A stretch of 64,000 nucleotides of DNA from Begonia masoniana (Eukaryota > Streptophyta > Magnoliopsida > Cucurbitales > Begoniaceae): positions 4,633,519 through 4,697,518 of the forward strand of contig CM039514.1 of assembly GCA_022432975.1 (NCBI GenBank). Direction: 5' to 3'. The notes below the pieces were generated by a model, which saw only the letters and a list, made by a program, of their open reading frames with translations, made no database searches and was not told the DNA's origin. Of the stretch, positions 1 through 12,956 are shown in pieces; within the stretch, counting starts at the first letter, position 1, and each line of letters opens with the position of its first letter. A program made the translations under genes and the position numbers.

Positions 1-280
1 AGAAATCGATTATAAATCAAATAAAAGAAATAAACAATTAATAATATAATTAATAAAATAAATAAATTAATAAATAAAATGTTAAAAGATAAGGTTTCTG
101 TAGAAACCTTATCTCTGCCGGCAGAACCCTCGTAACAGAAACAAGAAAGAGAGAGAAAAGGAGAGTGGCCGAGAGAGAGAGAAACGCCGACGCCGGAAAC
201 CGCCTCCGTTCGGTGAAATTTTGGTGTCAAAACGTTCGTCTCGAAGCGTAGATCAACGTTTGTGAAGGGCGTTTTTGAAG

Positions 281-1880
281 GTAATCCCTCTTTCTCCCGA
301 TTTTGAAGCGTAGGCCTTCAACTATGTTTTTTTTTTTTTTTACAAATCGCATTTCTGCCCCTATCAGCTATCAGAAGTTTGAAATTTTTCTTTAATATAC
401 CTGTTAAGCTTAACACGTATATATAACTTTTTTTTAATAATTATTTTAACTCAATTTCTAATAAGTTCGACTATTGCTAAGGTGATTTCAGATTTTCTAA
501 TCTCTCACTAGTTTGGAATTATTAGAGTAGATCGACAACAATTGAAATCGGGTTAGAAATTGTCGAATCAGGTAGAATCATCGCTCCTCTACTCTGACAA
601 ACACTTGTCGTATCTTGTAAGCTTACTTAATTGGTAGGATAGCCATAAACCTAGAGAAGCACTTCGAACAGCAGAGTCATATCTGTTGGATTATTCCTCC
701 GAAAAAGTAAAATCGAACAGCTTTTCCAAAGGAAGGCACACTGTGAGTTTGTATCTGGGTCAGATTTATTTTAGGTCAAATTTGTCTACTGACGAAGTTG
801 GAATCCGAATCGTTCGTCGGTTTGGATTTCTTTTGAAGACCAGGTTTTCTTTCTTATGAGATTTATGGAATTTAATTGATGATTTCTTTGCTTTTGATAT
901 AGGTCAGGTTTTATCAACTTACAAAATTTCGAATCTAGGTTGATTTTGATTTCTTTTGAAGACCTATGTCGCTTTCCTTTGAGATTTGTGGGATTAGCTA
1001 ATGGATTTAGGTTTTCTCATAGCTTGAATTCTCTTTTATGAGCTAATCGGTGTGAATAGGTTAATTTAATGACGGGAGAATAGCAGAGTTTTATGGACAA
1101 AGTAGAGGTTTGATTAAATTCATCAAAGCTTGACCATCAACTGTAAAAGAACCTTCTGTTTGATCATTATGAATGAATTGTTTTGGAAATGGAAGTGAGC
1201 TATTGATGATTTTTTAGATGCATAAAATCAAATTGCTGGAGTCAAGTTTGATGAATATCAGATAACAAAATGTGTAACAAGGAAGATCAATGTCTGTTGA
1301 TGAAGAGAAACATGAACTGAAGATGAAGCTGTGAACAAAAATTAAGTTTGTTTTAACTTAACACCCTTGAAACTTGTCTGACATGATAAATTACCAACCA
1401 TTTGAAAAATTGAAGCTGATAGCTAGATGATAATTTAATAATTTATCTATTTCTTAACATTCTTTCTCAGGTGGTTCTCAATTTTTGGTTTTTTTTTTTA
1501 AAACTAGATATACCGAGATTCGAACTTCGAATCTCTTGTTTGGATATCATGATGAATTACCAACAATCTCAAAAGATTAAATTTATGGGTTAAAAATAAT
1601 CATTTATCTATTTATAGACAATACAGATGAATTTAATTTCGATTGTTTTTCAATTGTTGTTTACGATATACTATCTCGTTCTTGTTCTTGAGCTATAGAA
1701 TCGAAAATCAGAGTTGAAAGCGTGAAAGTTGAAAATAATCCAACTTCAAATAGGCCTATTGATCTGTTGGGACTCTTCTTACAGCTTCACAAGGCAATCA
1801 CAGTATTGTTTATTTGGATAGTAAAACTACTCTCTGCCTAATTTCAACTCAGAATTCAATTTGTGCTATTCTTATTGTAG
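281..1880 (+). other. Probable intron in the 5' UTR of the GFA/CENP-V-like gene
   Basis: A consensus GT donor follows a purine-rich leader (GA repeats at about 145-185) at 281. A TTATTGTAG acceptor ends at 1880, 18 bases before the ATG of the downstream gene. The 1.6 kb between is AT-rich with no coding signal, as expected for a leader intron. The transcription start would lie in the first 200 bases or so; no TATA box could be placed with confidence. This is inference from splice signals only. Confidence 0.5.
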
Positions 1881-1898
1881 CAATTGCGAAAGTTGATT

Positions 1899-2315
1899 AT
1901 GGATTCCGAGATTGTCGAGCATAATGGTGGTTGCCACTGCCGGAAAGTCAGATGGCGGGTCAAAGCAGCCCGGAGCGTCGTAGCTTGGGAGTGCAATTGT
2001 TCCAACTGCTCTATGAGGGGAAACACGCACTTCGTCGTACCATCCGAAAGATTCGAGCTTCTGGAAGATTCCAAAATCTATCTCACAACCTACACCTTCG
2101 GCACTCACACGGCAAAACACACGTTTTGCAAGGTCTGCGGCATAACCTCGTTCTTTTATCCACGCGTAAACCCAGATGGCGTTGCAGTTACCGTCCGATG
2201 TGTTGATCCGGGAACATTGACCCATGTAGAGATCAAGAAATTCGATGGGATAAATTGGGAGAGTTCGTATGAGCAGAGTCGTATTGCTTCCCAATCCAAG
2301 GCTCTAAATCTCTAA
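1899..2315 (+). CDS. GFA / CENP-V domain zinc protein, 138 aa
   Basis: Single-exon gene for a small protein of the glutathione-dependent formaldehyde-activating (GFA)/centromere protein V fold. The zinc-binding cysteine pattern is visible in order: GGCHC near residue 12, the CNCSNC cluster near residue 33, and CKVCG near residue 78. These are the conserved metal ligands of the family. The ATG at 1899 is chosen because it lies just after a strong acceptor and gives the usual family N-terminus (acidic residues, then HNGGCHC). The length, about 140 residues, is normal for plant members. No signal peptide or membrane segment is seen. The true substrate is unknown; 'formaldehyde-activating' is a family label and not evidence of that activity in plants. 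The ORF is intact. The 3' UTR probably runs to about 2700. Confidence 0.88.
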   Translation: MDSEIVEHNGGCHCRKVRWRVKAARSVVAWECNCSNCSMRGNTHFVVPSERFELLEDSKIYLTTYTFGTHTAKHTFCKVCGITSFFYPRVNPDGVAVTVRCVDPGTLTHVEIKKFDGINWESSYEQSRIASQSKALNL

Positions 2316-4124
2316 AAATTGAAGGTTAGTCTTTGTTCCTTCAATTGAGTACAAGTTTATGTGATAATGAATTAGGCCAAAAGGTTCAACTTTACGCACT
2401 TGACAAGGGCTTTGTTCTTTCAAGATATTATTATGAAATAAGGAAATAGTTGTGTTACATGCAAAATATGGTGTAAGGTTTGTGCTCGATGTTAAAGTTT
2501 GGGCTCGTACAGTACATTTTGTCCATAGCCGCCCATACCGTTTATATAATTAAGTTGTAATTTTTTTTGCCGAGTGACTATTTGCCATAATAGCATGTAT
2601 ATTTCTGTCATAGTAGAGATGGTGTATATTGCTGTTTTTAGGAGGCAGGGACATGATAACACGTAAACCTCCTACTAAATGATGTAATTTGTTGTCAATG
2701 AATGAAAAGCTTGTTACCTACAAACTTTTTTTATGATCATTATGTCCAGTGACGCTCTTTTCAATTAATGTCGATCAGACACGAGCTACTTGTTCGTTAG
2801 ACACTAAGTCTACTCTAATAGTGTGGGCAACCGAAGTCGTTAGCACACATTATTTACTCAGGGATAGTTCAATTGTTAATGCTCTATATGATTAGTCTAG
2901 GTATGCACAAATTAAATTTTACATATAACACTTGGTCATAAAAAGAATGGGTGTCGACTGATTCATGTTATGATCTCATCCCTTCACGTGTGTGTCATTA
3001 AACGTAAATATTTTAATTTTTGAACGAGATAATTTTTAAACTATCTAGAGATTTGAAATTTTGTTCGTGTTTTCTTGTTCTATCTTCAAAGAAAATATCG
3101 TCATCGTCTTCTTCTCGTCACCAAAATAGGGTATCTATGTAGTCAATCGTGCCAAAAAAACAAAAACAAAATAAGAAGCTGGACATGAGTGTAGATGGGT
3201 GAGTTCTACGCCTAATGAAGAATTAGAATGGGTGATTATGAACAACCGTATCACTCTATTTTGTTAAAACTTCGGTTTGATCGGCTTTTGTCGTCTTCTC
3301 TCTCTACTCTTCTTTTGAAAGCCGAAAAATGAATTTAGAGAGAGAAATCAAGATCATCGTTACAACGAAGAGAGGACTGAAGAGAGAGAAAGAGAGATTA
3401 CATTTTTTTCAGTTACATATTTAAATATGAATAATGTTATATTTACTCGTTTATTTAATTCTTTTAAAATATTTGTTGATGTATCAAACAATGTTAGTTG
3501 CTGACGTATAACAAACCCCTTCCTCCCAATAAGTTATTGTTCGTTTTGGGTCGCCCATACAGCCTTCATGGATTTGTTTTGGCGAGGACTTCCCAGTCAG
3601 TCACCCAACATGTTGCCGCTCTTACCGGGGCACTTTTAACTTCAGAATTCTTATGGAATCCAATATCAATTGTGCTCCAAAATACGTCTTACTATCATGG
3701 AAGAGTTTTCTTATATATTTTTCATTTTCATATACCTCTCCAAGCGATATGGGATTGTGATGACCCTCTTTTTACGATCCGAGATTTGCCTATACTCGAG
3801 TCCGTGATTGCTTAGATTCTGAAGTTTGCCCCGTAATCGTGATCATACGTGTATATTCGCGTCATCACATGACGTAATAATATAAAATAGTATTTACTCA
3901 TTTAGAAATATGAGCGGCCGGCATGATAATTTTAATAAATTTTTTAAATTAAAAATATTATCAGATTAAATTTTAGAAATTATTAAAAATATTTTTTTTT
4001 TAAAAGGAGAAAATTAGGAAATAAAGAATGTCATCAGAAAGACTACTCGGAGAAGAAGCTTCCTTCCGACACAAGTCTTATATATTTCACCTCGCTCCGT
4101 CGCCAGAGCTTCACAATATTAAAA
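2316..4124. other. Intergenic spacer
   Basis: Contains the probable 3' UTR of the upstream gene, AT-rich sequence, a GA-rich patch near 3290-3400, and a 5S-rRNA-derived remnant listed separately. Short ORFs here have no recognisable similarity. Confidence 0.6.
3575..3760 (-). repeat. 5S rRNA-derived sequence, probable Cassandra-like TRIM remnant
   Basis: Read on the minus strand, this segment follows plant 5S rRNA in order. The blocks that match recalled 5S rRNA are GAGGACTTCCCAG near 3583, TCACCCA near 3601 and a diverged TTAACTTCGGAGTTCTGATGGGATCC equivalent at about 3636-3661. It has many substitutions, so it is not a working 5S gene. Downstream, at about 3745, is a CTCCAAGCGATNTGGGAT motif of the kind found near the ends of TRIM LTRs. 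Cassandra elements are known to carry 5S sequence in their LTRs, so that is the preferred reading. A dispersed 5S pseudogene is the alternative. Confidence 0.55.
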
Positions 4125-6805
4125 ATGGCCGCCGTTCAACTCCTTCCCAGCGAGTACGGCTATGTCGTTCTCGTTCTTGTTCTCTATGTCTTTCTCAATT
4201 ATTGGATGGGTTTCCAAGTCGGCAAAGCTCGTCGAAAGTACGCCTTCGTATCTGTTTTGCTTCCATTCCGTCCTCTGATTTTGATTAGGTTTTCTGCAAT
4301 TAGATTCTAGTTTTTGTGCCGCAGGTACAAGGTCTTTTATCCTACAATGTATGCCTCCGAAGCTGAGAACAAAGACGGGAAGCTCTTCAACTGCGTTCAG
4401 GTCGATTTCACTCCTCAATTTTGTGTTTCTTGAGTTGATTGATTAATTGATTAATACGAAATTCCGTGTGCTGTTTGGTTCCGATTCAGAGAGGACACCA
4501 GCACTCGCTAGAATTGATGCCCAGCTTCTTCTTGCTTATGGTTTTGGGAGGCATTAGGCATCCATTTCTTTGTTCTTCCTTCGGAATTCTCTTCGTCGTC
4601 CTTCGCTATTTCTACTTCACTGGCTATGCTACTGGAATTCCGGAAAACCGTGGCAGATTCGGGTTTGTTCTTTAATTCAGTACTGTTTTTCCTTAAATTT
4701 GTTACCAAATTGTTCGCGTTTAAAGTCTAAATTCAGGATTAAAGAGATTAATCAAACATTTTTAATCTGAAGTAAAATAACCTACATGACCATTAGAGAT
4801 GTTAAACGAGCGAGCCGAGCCGAAAAAAATCCGGCTCACCGAGCCTGTCGAGCCAAACGAGTCGAGCCTAACGAGCCTGCCGAGCCGAACCAAACGAGCC
4901 GATCTTAAAAAAATTTCAACCCGAGCTGGCTCGCGAGCCACGAGCGTAACGAGCCGAGCCGAGTCGGCCCAACGAGCGTAACGAGCCGAGTTTAACGAGC
5001 CGATCTTACAATTACATAAATAAAAAATTCAGAATGTATAGCTAAAATATATCAAATTCACAAGTAAAACTATAATCATCTAAATTTAAAATAAATATAT
5101 CATCAACGAGATTGTTGCATTGTTACCGTTGCATGAGACCGTTGGCGTTGTCCTTTGTTTTTTTGTTTTGAGAATTTGAGTAATTACTCAGAGCCGATCC
5201 ATCGATTGCTCGATCGGCTCTGTTTGTAAAATTATATTCGTTGATGTAAAATAAATTGTAATGTTTCGAGAATGTGAGTAATTATTAATTAGCAAATGAC
5301 AGGAAGAGAGCCGATCAATAGCCTCTCATTGGCCGATTGCTCGGCTCTCGTTTTTGTCTTTACACCCTCTCTGTTGCTCGTTGGGACACTCGCATGAATT
5401 TATTTAGGTCAAATCGATTTTGTTATTCAAGGAGAAACCTGCTAGCATCGGCGACGGGAGCAATTCCAGACACAGCGCGATTAAATAGAACAGCTAGAAG
5501 TGAGAGTCCTCCTACGTATATCGGCAAGCCTCGAACTACGTCGTCATTGTCTGAAACCCAATCTGCAACCAAATTCTTGTTCGGTTTCTGGCCTCTGTAA
5601 ATTCCGCCCGAAGAAGATGAAGAAGCAAAGAAACATGAAGAAGACGACCAGTTTTCAACTTAAACAATATATCACAGTGCTCGCCGCGTCGGAGAGGGTT
5701 TAGCGCTCGAAGAGTGGGAGATTATTGATGGTCAGGCGTCGCCGCGTCGGAGAGGGTTCAGCGCTCGCCGCAGGACCCGAGTTGGGCTTCCGTTGACGAG
5801 CCAGCTCGCGAGCAGGCTCGTCGAGCCCGGTCATTCACGGGCTCGCGAGTCGAGATGTCCAAGCTCGGCTCGACTCGCCTGTGTGACTCGAGCCAAACTC
5901 GCTCGTTACTGTAGCGAGCCGAGCCAAGTTCGGCCCGCTACAGTAACGAGTCGAGCGAGCGAGCTAGCTCGTTTAACATCTCTAATGACCATTGCAATAG
6001 TTTTTACCAAAGGCTTGGAACCTGGGCCTATGTTCCCACACACGAGCTGGCCGATTCCGCAAGCATGCTTTTTAAAGTGATTTATAAAGAGCGTCGCACC
6101 TTTGAGCTAAAATTTACTAGGCCGGCTCACCAATTGACTTGAGGCCCCTTGCTCGAGGGCTCAGGCCTTGGTCAACCACAAAATTGGTCAGGCTTAACTA
6201 GTGTCTTGTTTCAACAATTTGGGCCAAAGTTGAATAGAAAAATTGAACCAGAATCTTTTTTTTTTCAAGTTGAACAATGACTTTACAGTTTGGCCTCTGG
6301 TTCGGGCCATCAAGATTGTTTCGGTTTTTGATTTTATGAAAAGAAACTGAAAATATACTTCTTGTTTTTCAAATTTGGAAGGGAAGTCGATTTTCAATCT
6401 TCTCAAAACCGAATTGAACTGACCAATTACCTCGGTTTGTTCAGGTTTCATTGGGTTGGACAACTTTCTGTCCACTCCTAGTTTTGAGCAAAAGTGTCCT
6501 TAAATTACATACATATAAGTTTCACAAGTACTTTGCATGAAGTTTTAATAGCGGACCAAGAGTTTGAAGTAATCTGCTAAAAAGCGTTATTACAATTCAA
6601 GTGCTTATAGATATATGATTCTTCGCAATTTGGTTGGAAGAACAAATTTATCTTCTAAGAGGGTCATTTTTAATAATAATCTATTCATTTAAGAATGATA
6701 TTCTGTTTTTCTCTTAAAAGATTGAACAGGAGGTATTCATTCCTGGCTTTGTTGGGGCTGAAAATTTGCACCATTTCATTTTCCATTGCCCTTCTTCGCG
6801 GATGA
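4125..6805 (+). CDS. MGST3: Microsomal glutathione S-transferase 3 (MAPEG family), 145 aa
   Basis: Four exons: 4125-4237, 4325-4400, 4490-4662 and 6730-6805. They join in phase to 438 nt including the stop. MAPEG proteins are integral ER or outer-membrane enzymes that conjugate glutathione and reduce lipid hydroperoxides. Visible landmarks are the N-terminal EYGYVVLVLVLYVFLNYWMG membrane helix, the FNCVQRGHQHSLE signature spanning exons 2 and 3, a second helix (FFLLMVLGGIRHP), the RYFYFTGYATG motif, and a last helix in exon 4 containing CTISF. The length matches plant MGST3. Exon 4 is only 76 nt and lies 2.1 kb downstream, because intron 3 contains a 1.2 kb hAT element. Splice sites are canonical, so the gene should still be functional. 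It converges on the NDUFS1 gene. Confidence 0.9.
4794..5984. mobile_element. Non-autonomous hAT element in MGST3 intron 3
   Basis: Terminal inverted repeats TAGAGATGTTAAACGAGC (left) and its complement (right) are flanked by an exact 8-bp target duplication, ATGACCAT, at 4786-4793 and 5985-5992. An 8-bp duplication with a TAGRGATG-like end is typical of Ac-like hAT elements. The subterminal regions are packed with GAGCCGA/GCTCG-type motifs, as in hAT elements that bind transposase near the ends. There is no transposase ORF. An internal segment near 5400-5700 is less repetitive and could be captured DNA, but I do not recognise it. The end matches that of the hAT remnant at 45.9-47.8 kb. Confidence 0.88.
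6190..6480. repeat. Possible old hAT-like MITE fragment
   Basis: Rich in AACCGAA/TTCGGTT motifs and ending with CACTCCTAG, which resembles the ends of plant hAT MITEs (CTAGGGGTG type). No second end or target duplication could be placed. A comparable block is at 14530-14865. Confidence 0.3.
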
Positions 6806-7488
6806 GCTCAGAATCTGGCTCTTCTCTTACATCCAATTTTACCATTTCCTCTGCATTTGTTATGGAAGCTTGTTTGTGAAGAGTTGAATCACAGGCCTCG
6901 ATGTAATTGTTACCTCTCTGCATTTGATCATATGCATATCTACATTCTGCTAGACTTGGTTGAATTCGTCGTTTTTTCCCAAAGTGTAATTTCACAAAGC
7001 TGTGCATTTTGATAATAACACTCATTCGCCTTCAAGACGACACATGAAAATTTCTACTGTCACAATGCATGATTTTGTAAAATAAGTCTCACGAAATTCG
7101 TCCAAGTGTAAATAAGATGGTAAGTTACTTGAGAACATGCATGTCACAAAACTGACATTTGAAGCAGAAGTAGAAGCAGAAGCAGTACACACTTATGGAA
7201 AGAATCAAATCCAGAATGGAAAACTCATCACTATCACTCTTCCTGTCACATTAGACAAACTTCACGCTCGCTGATTGATGTACAATGAAAATATTTTGGA
7301 TTTGCAAAAACAGTTTTACAAAATAAATAGTGCAGTTTCAACTTTTATTGGAAGTACTTCCAATGTTACAGAAGCTTAAGTCAAATGGCCTCACACAGCC
7401 TAAAAAGAAGATTCCAACAGAAAAGAATAAACAAAAAAAACAAGTGAGAAGGTGGATTTCTTTACCTTATTTGCATAAACAGTCAATC
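6806..7488. other. Convergent 3' spacer between MGST3 and NDUFS1
   Basis: Holds the 3' UTRs of two genes transcribed towards each other. AT-rich, with no other coding signal seen. Confidence 0.6.
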
Positions 7489-10400
7489 TCACTTCTTCAG
7501 CAACGAAGCACTGCATTGTGCCATTATCTTTGAAGCCCTGGTGATAGAATCTGTCATGTAAAAATTTTCGATCGCGCTTCCAAAAGGTGCAGTCAAGTCC
7601 ATCGTATGGGTGCACTCGGGCTTTATGGATGACGAAAATGTAGCCGGCTCCCTCTCGTCCGTTCGCAATAGATTTGGTGCAACGATTTTCATGCGTGATC
7701 GGATGGCCTCTAGTGAATCATATGGCAACATCACTCCTGCCACCTCGGAAAGAGCTCGAATGATCTTCCAATCATCTCTTGCATCGCCAACAGTAGGCAC
7801 TGCAGGCAATGTTTGCTGAGTGCAGCCCTCTGTGTTCTCATAGGTTCCTTCCTTCTCACTAAAAGCTGCAGAAGGAAGGATGACGTTAGCACGATAAACA
7901 CACTTATCCCCATGATGCCCTTGATATACAACAAAGGAGTCAGACGGAATTTTTTCCGCGTCAATATCGTCGGCTCCCATTAAATACAAAAACTTGGCCT
8001 TTTCAATGCTGTTTTCGGCCTCTGGCACAAGTCCGAGGTCAAGAGCCGCTGCTTGGGCTGCGTTAAGAAGCAAAACGTTAAAACCATTCCAATCAGGTCT
8101 CACGACATTAGCGTTTTTGGCGATAGTTTCAACAGCTGAGAAGACTGCATCTTTGTCCTTCCTTTCAAAAAGACCAGCTCCGACTATAATGACCGGGTTT
8201 TTGGCATTTGAAAGAGCTGAACAGAAAGGGTGTCGACCCTCTGCAATCTCAAGAAGCGTTTGAGGCCCTGCCCCAAGATGTTGGTGATCATAATTGAAAT
8301 CCGTTGGAGGGCCAACGTAACCCACCTTAGCTCCACTTGCTCGAACAGTTTTTTGTATCCTTGCATTAACCATCGCTGCTTCTACCCTAGGCTGATAATT
8401 CCATCAGCATATTGTAAGGTGACATCCAAAATAGAATTATATCAGCCAATTCAACACAGAAAAAAAAAAAAAAAGAGACAGCAACAGTACCACAGCACAA
8501 GTGAATTGGACTTATAATCAAAACTCCCACCACCTGACCTAATTATGCATCTACCAACTATATGGAAAGCCAGCTAGAAAGCACGGACACTACAGAAATG
8601 GTGGTGTCACTGTTAGAAATGTGTTGCACAGACAAACATCCAAGTCAACCAAACATGTATTTAACGTGGCACATGGTGAGTTGAATTTTTTTTTTCCACT
8701 TTCTGACAATATTGTTCACATTTTTACTGTTCTAAGAGTGTTTCTGTCCCAATTCTTAAGAAATTAGTTCGTCAAAGTGTCTGCACTTCTTAGGTCACCA
8801 ACACAAACCAAAAAATACTGAAATAAAGGTCAGTACACTACCTGAGTACCAACCAAAAGGAAAACGTCTGCCTTCTCAAGACTGGCAATGCCAGTATTCA
8901 TAAGATATCCGGATCGAAGATCCGCATCAGGATGTGAACCATTTCCTTCACACCCCACATTGTTGGAGCCCATTTTGTTTAAGAAATCTTTTAGAGCCAT
9001 CATAGACTCTGCATCAGACAGCTTACCAGCAACTCCAGCAATTTCCTCTGGTTTAACTTGATGAGCAATATCCGCAACTACAGCGAGAGCATCACGCCAG
9101 CTAACAGCCTTAAAGCGTCCATCAGCACCACGTATCATTGGATCATTTAATCTTTGCCTCTTTAGGCCATCATAACAAAAACGAGTTTTATCTGATATCC
9201 ATTCCTCATTAATGTCCTACAACAGACCAGTAATGGACTGTAAGAATAAACTGTACATCAATCGCATATATTCTCAGACTAATAGTTAGTTCTTAAACAG
9301 TTACGCATTAGATGATTGACAAGGCCAGGTTGGTAGTGGTATAAGAGCGGATTACAGTATCCAAATTGCAATTTTTAGGAAAAGTGTGAGAATAAAATAA
9401 ATAAAAATGTAGGCATTCACATCTCAGCAGACTTCAAGCCATAAAATTTTTTACCCAAAACAAAAGAATATTCTGGGATAATAAAGGCCCCAAGTAATAC
9501 GAACAAAAAATTTTCCACAGAAAAGCTCATAATTTAAACCAGTTTCATATAAATCACAATGCTATGAAGGCTTACTATAAAAAATGTTCACACTGATAGA
9601 AAGTAGAAATCCAATTAATGGACCTCTCTTACAACCAATAAAGAAAAGAAACTCTCAATTAGACCCGCAGTTTTATTAATTTGCAATACTAAGAAAGGAG
9701 ACGATATTATCAAGCTTTTCAAAATCAAAACACCTCAACACCTCAACCCCTATAAAATAAATCACAAAAGGCAGAAGCTACAGATATGTTAGATTTCTAA
9801 ATTATTAATCGGAGCAGACCACACAGATAACTTAAATCCCTTAACCAGACTAAACAATCCTAATGCTTCACACGAATATCCTCCTAAAATTCCAAAAGTT
9901 AATACAACGCCCTTCCTTCAAATCCTTAATTTTTAGCTGAAGACTTGTCCTTCCAAACAAGATTGGAAACATTTTCCAGCCTAGAAAGATTCCATGGGAT
10001 TAACTTGGTACATGAGATTTTTTTAAATAAATCAGGAGCATAACATCCAATGCCTTCGGTGGATTACACAATTTCTACAAGAAATACTTTCAAAAGAAAT
10101 AACCCCAATTGACAACTTACAAGTAGCGGCATCCTGCTATTAAGACATCTGAATTCAAGCGGCTTCAAGGCTAATTTAAATCATAAGAATTTCTAACTTA
10201 GTGAACCAGGAAATTCAGGACTGAAAGCATCACATTGAAATTCAACAGCAAATAAAATGTGAAGTCCCACAGACTAATACTGGAAAACATCCTTTTATTA
10301 AAAATACACTACAGGAAATTGAGATGGTTTAATTTTCAACGAAATGTATTAAAAAAAAAAGGAAAAAAATAAGCATGGCATTGCACATAAAGGCAGGAAG

Positions 10401-12956
10401 TAGATGCTCAACCAAACAAAGCACAAACAAAAAAAAATCCAATCAGGAAGCTGGTCTAAATAGAACTTGAATTACATAAAGTTACCTCATTTAACCGAGG
10501 GAGAATGCGCAGAATCTCTGGACCTCTACTATCGATGCGGATGTTGGATCCAACAGCATCAGTGACATCAATGCTTTCTGTTCCTTTCAACTCCCAATTT
10601 CTGGCTTTGAAAGCGAAAGGTTTAGAGGTGAGGGCTCCTACAGGACAGATATCAATCACATTTCCAGAAAGCTCACTAGTCATGAGCTTTTCAACATAGG
10701 TCCCAATTTCCTCGCCACTTCCACGACCTAAGATGCCAAGATCCTGAACTCCAGCAACCTCTGTAGCAAACCTGACACACCTGTAGGATAAAAAAAGTTC
10801 TATTCAGAAGCTTCAACTGGATAAAGGAAGTACAACAAGAATACTAGAGCACCAACCAAATGAAACTCAAATGAGTCCGATAGTAACCAAGTTTCATGTT
10901 ATATGTCAAACAATAATCAGAAAAGTTACAGGAACTTATTAATGGCATACCAAACAAAAATGGTAAAAGGCGAAAGTATAAGCCCCAATACTATATCTCA
11001 TATTCATCAGAGAACAAATAGTGAAATTCCCGAGGACATCCATTTTAAACCAGATATTACGTCAGAAATTCATATCTCATATTCATCAGAGAACAAATAG
11101 TGAAATTCCCGAGGACATCCATTTTAAACCAGATATTACGTCAGAAATTCATAGTTCATATTAGTTTTTATATCTCTTAAAACAAAGCTTTGCGCGAAGG
11201 AAAGAGATACTTCATAAACATGGAAATAAATTTCAATTTGTGTCATTATTAAAACATTTGATTACTTATCAAGAAGGCCAAAATATTAGAAAAATGAAGA
11301 ATATAAAATACTAATTCCAGTGACTAGGCTACTCAAAATCGATAGTAAAATAAAGCAAAAAAACAAATATCAATACAATTGGAGGAAATGACAAAAAAGA
11401 AATTATAAGCACTGAGCCTAACTGGAGAAAAAATATGAAGCTACTCAATTTTAGCAGCAAAATAAACGTCTTGCATCAATATGTCAATCAGCCGCAGCAT
11501 TTGAACCCCAAAAAAAAAAAACTTTTATGAGGAAAAAACTGTCATCATAGAGTTTTTTTTTTTCATAATCAAATCAGATTTTATATTATTTCCATATAAC
11601 TTGATGAAGCAAAATATGCAAACATAGTGAAATGAATCAGTACATTAAAAGTAACCAATAAGTGATTTAAAACTGATTCCACTGATAATTCTAAAGGAAG
11701 ATAATATATGATACTCATATATAGAAAATCCACCAAACACTCTTTGAGAGCTTCAATGAGCAAAAATTCAATAACTGATGCATAAACCTGACCTGGTACA
11801 TTGGATACAACGAGTCATTACAGTTTTCACTAGAGGACCCAGATTCTTGTCTACCACAGATCTCTTCACTTCAGTGAACCGCCCACGATCAGATCCAAAT
11901 GCCATAGATTGATCTTGAAGATCACACTCTCCACCTTGGTCACAAATTGGACAATCTAATGGATGATTCATCAATAAAAATTCCATGACCCCTTCTCGAG
12001 CTTTTTTAGCCAATGGCGTGTCAGTTTTAATCTTCATCCCTACACAGTAAAAATCAGAAGGATTAGCATGCCATGCTTACAACATGAACGGCATATTAAT
12101 CAGAGAACAATATCACGTGCAAAAGTCACACTTTGAGAGTATACACTATACATGCCTACATAACTCATCGCTATTTTCATGAATTTAAGGGAAAAAAAAA
12201 CAAAGAAAGAAAGCAATAGACAACGCCAAAAATCTCCACTAAAATGAAAGGAAAGGTATTGCCGCGGGACTTAAATAACTTCGTAATCAGCAAAAATTTA
12301 CTATACCCAGAAACCAAATTCAATTATATAGCGAATAGTAAAGACGATGAAGAAGAAAAGAAAAAAAAACTGTATAAGAAAAGAATGAATAAAACCTCAA
12401 ACTAAACAATCATCTCCCCAAACAACCGTAGGACGAATTTTTCGACAATTATAAATATTAGAACTTTAACTAACACTTAATCAATTCATCGTAAGAGACA
12501 GATAGAAGCAAAAGCATAAAATTTCCTACCAGGGAGAGCAGGCATGGCGCAAGAAGCAACGGGCTTGGGGGACTTCTCGACCTCCACAAGACACATTCGA
12601 CAATTACCGGCGATGGAAAGCCGACTATGATAGCAAAATCTCGGAATATCAACACCAGCAACCTCGCAAGCTTGGAGAACCGTCATGCCCTTCGGAATTT
12701 TCACCGCGTATCCATCCACGAAGACTTCGATGGCGTCTTCCGGATTCGGAAAGTGAATCCGTGCGTCTCCCACCGGAGTCCGAGGAGGGAGAATCAAATT
12801 CGGATCCGGCTGGACCTCAGCAGCCGCGACTTCGGGCTTCCGAAGCTCCGGTGTGGTGACTATGGCTCGGAGATGAAGTGGGTTCCTAGGGCATGAGGAA
12901 TTGAGGAGTTTGGAAGCGGGTCTGATGGCTCGTGAAGCTAATAAACCCAGCCCCAT
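7489..12956 (-). CDS. NDUFS1: NADH:ubiquinone oxidoreductase 75 kDa Fe-S subunit, mitochondrial, 748 aa
   Basis: Five exons on the minus strand: 12956-12530, 12039-11793, 10780-10486, 9216-8842 and 8391-7489. They join in phase to 2247 nt, giving 748 residues, as I recall for the Arabidopsis protein. It is the largest subunit of the peripheral arm of complex I and carries three Fe-S clusters that pass electrons from FMN towards ubiquinone. An arginine-rich mitochondrial presequence precedes the ferredoxin-like domain. N1b ligands are C108, C119, C122 and C136. Exon 2 has the H-x3-C-x2-C-x5-C cluster ([14 protein letters not shown]) and the start of CIQCTRC, which is completed in exon 3 together with CPVGAL. 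Exons 4 and 5 encode the molybdopterin-oxidoreductase-like domain. All splice sites are GT-AG and the reading frame is undamaged. Confidence 0.96.
10993..11150. repeat. 79-bp tandem duplication in NDUFS1 intron 2
   Basis: Two adjacent, nearly identical 79-bp units (10993-11071 and 11072-11150), each starting ATATCTCATATTCATCAG. It is a simple local duplication within an intron with no effect on coding. Confidence 0.85.

Noticed and set aside
5337..5600. 87-aa ORF inside the hAT element
   Set aside because: No recognisable family. Possible captured DNA, but it cannot be supported as a gene.
6714..7025. 103-aa minus-strand ORF between MGST3 and NDUFS1
   Set aside because: It overlaps MGST3 exon 4 in antisense and matches nothing I recognise.
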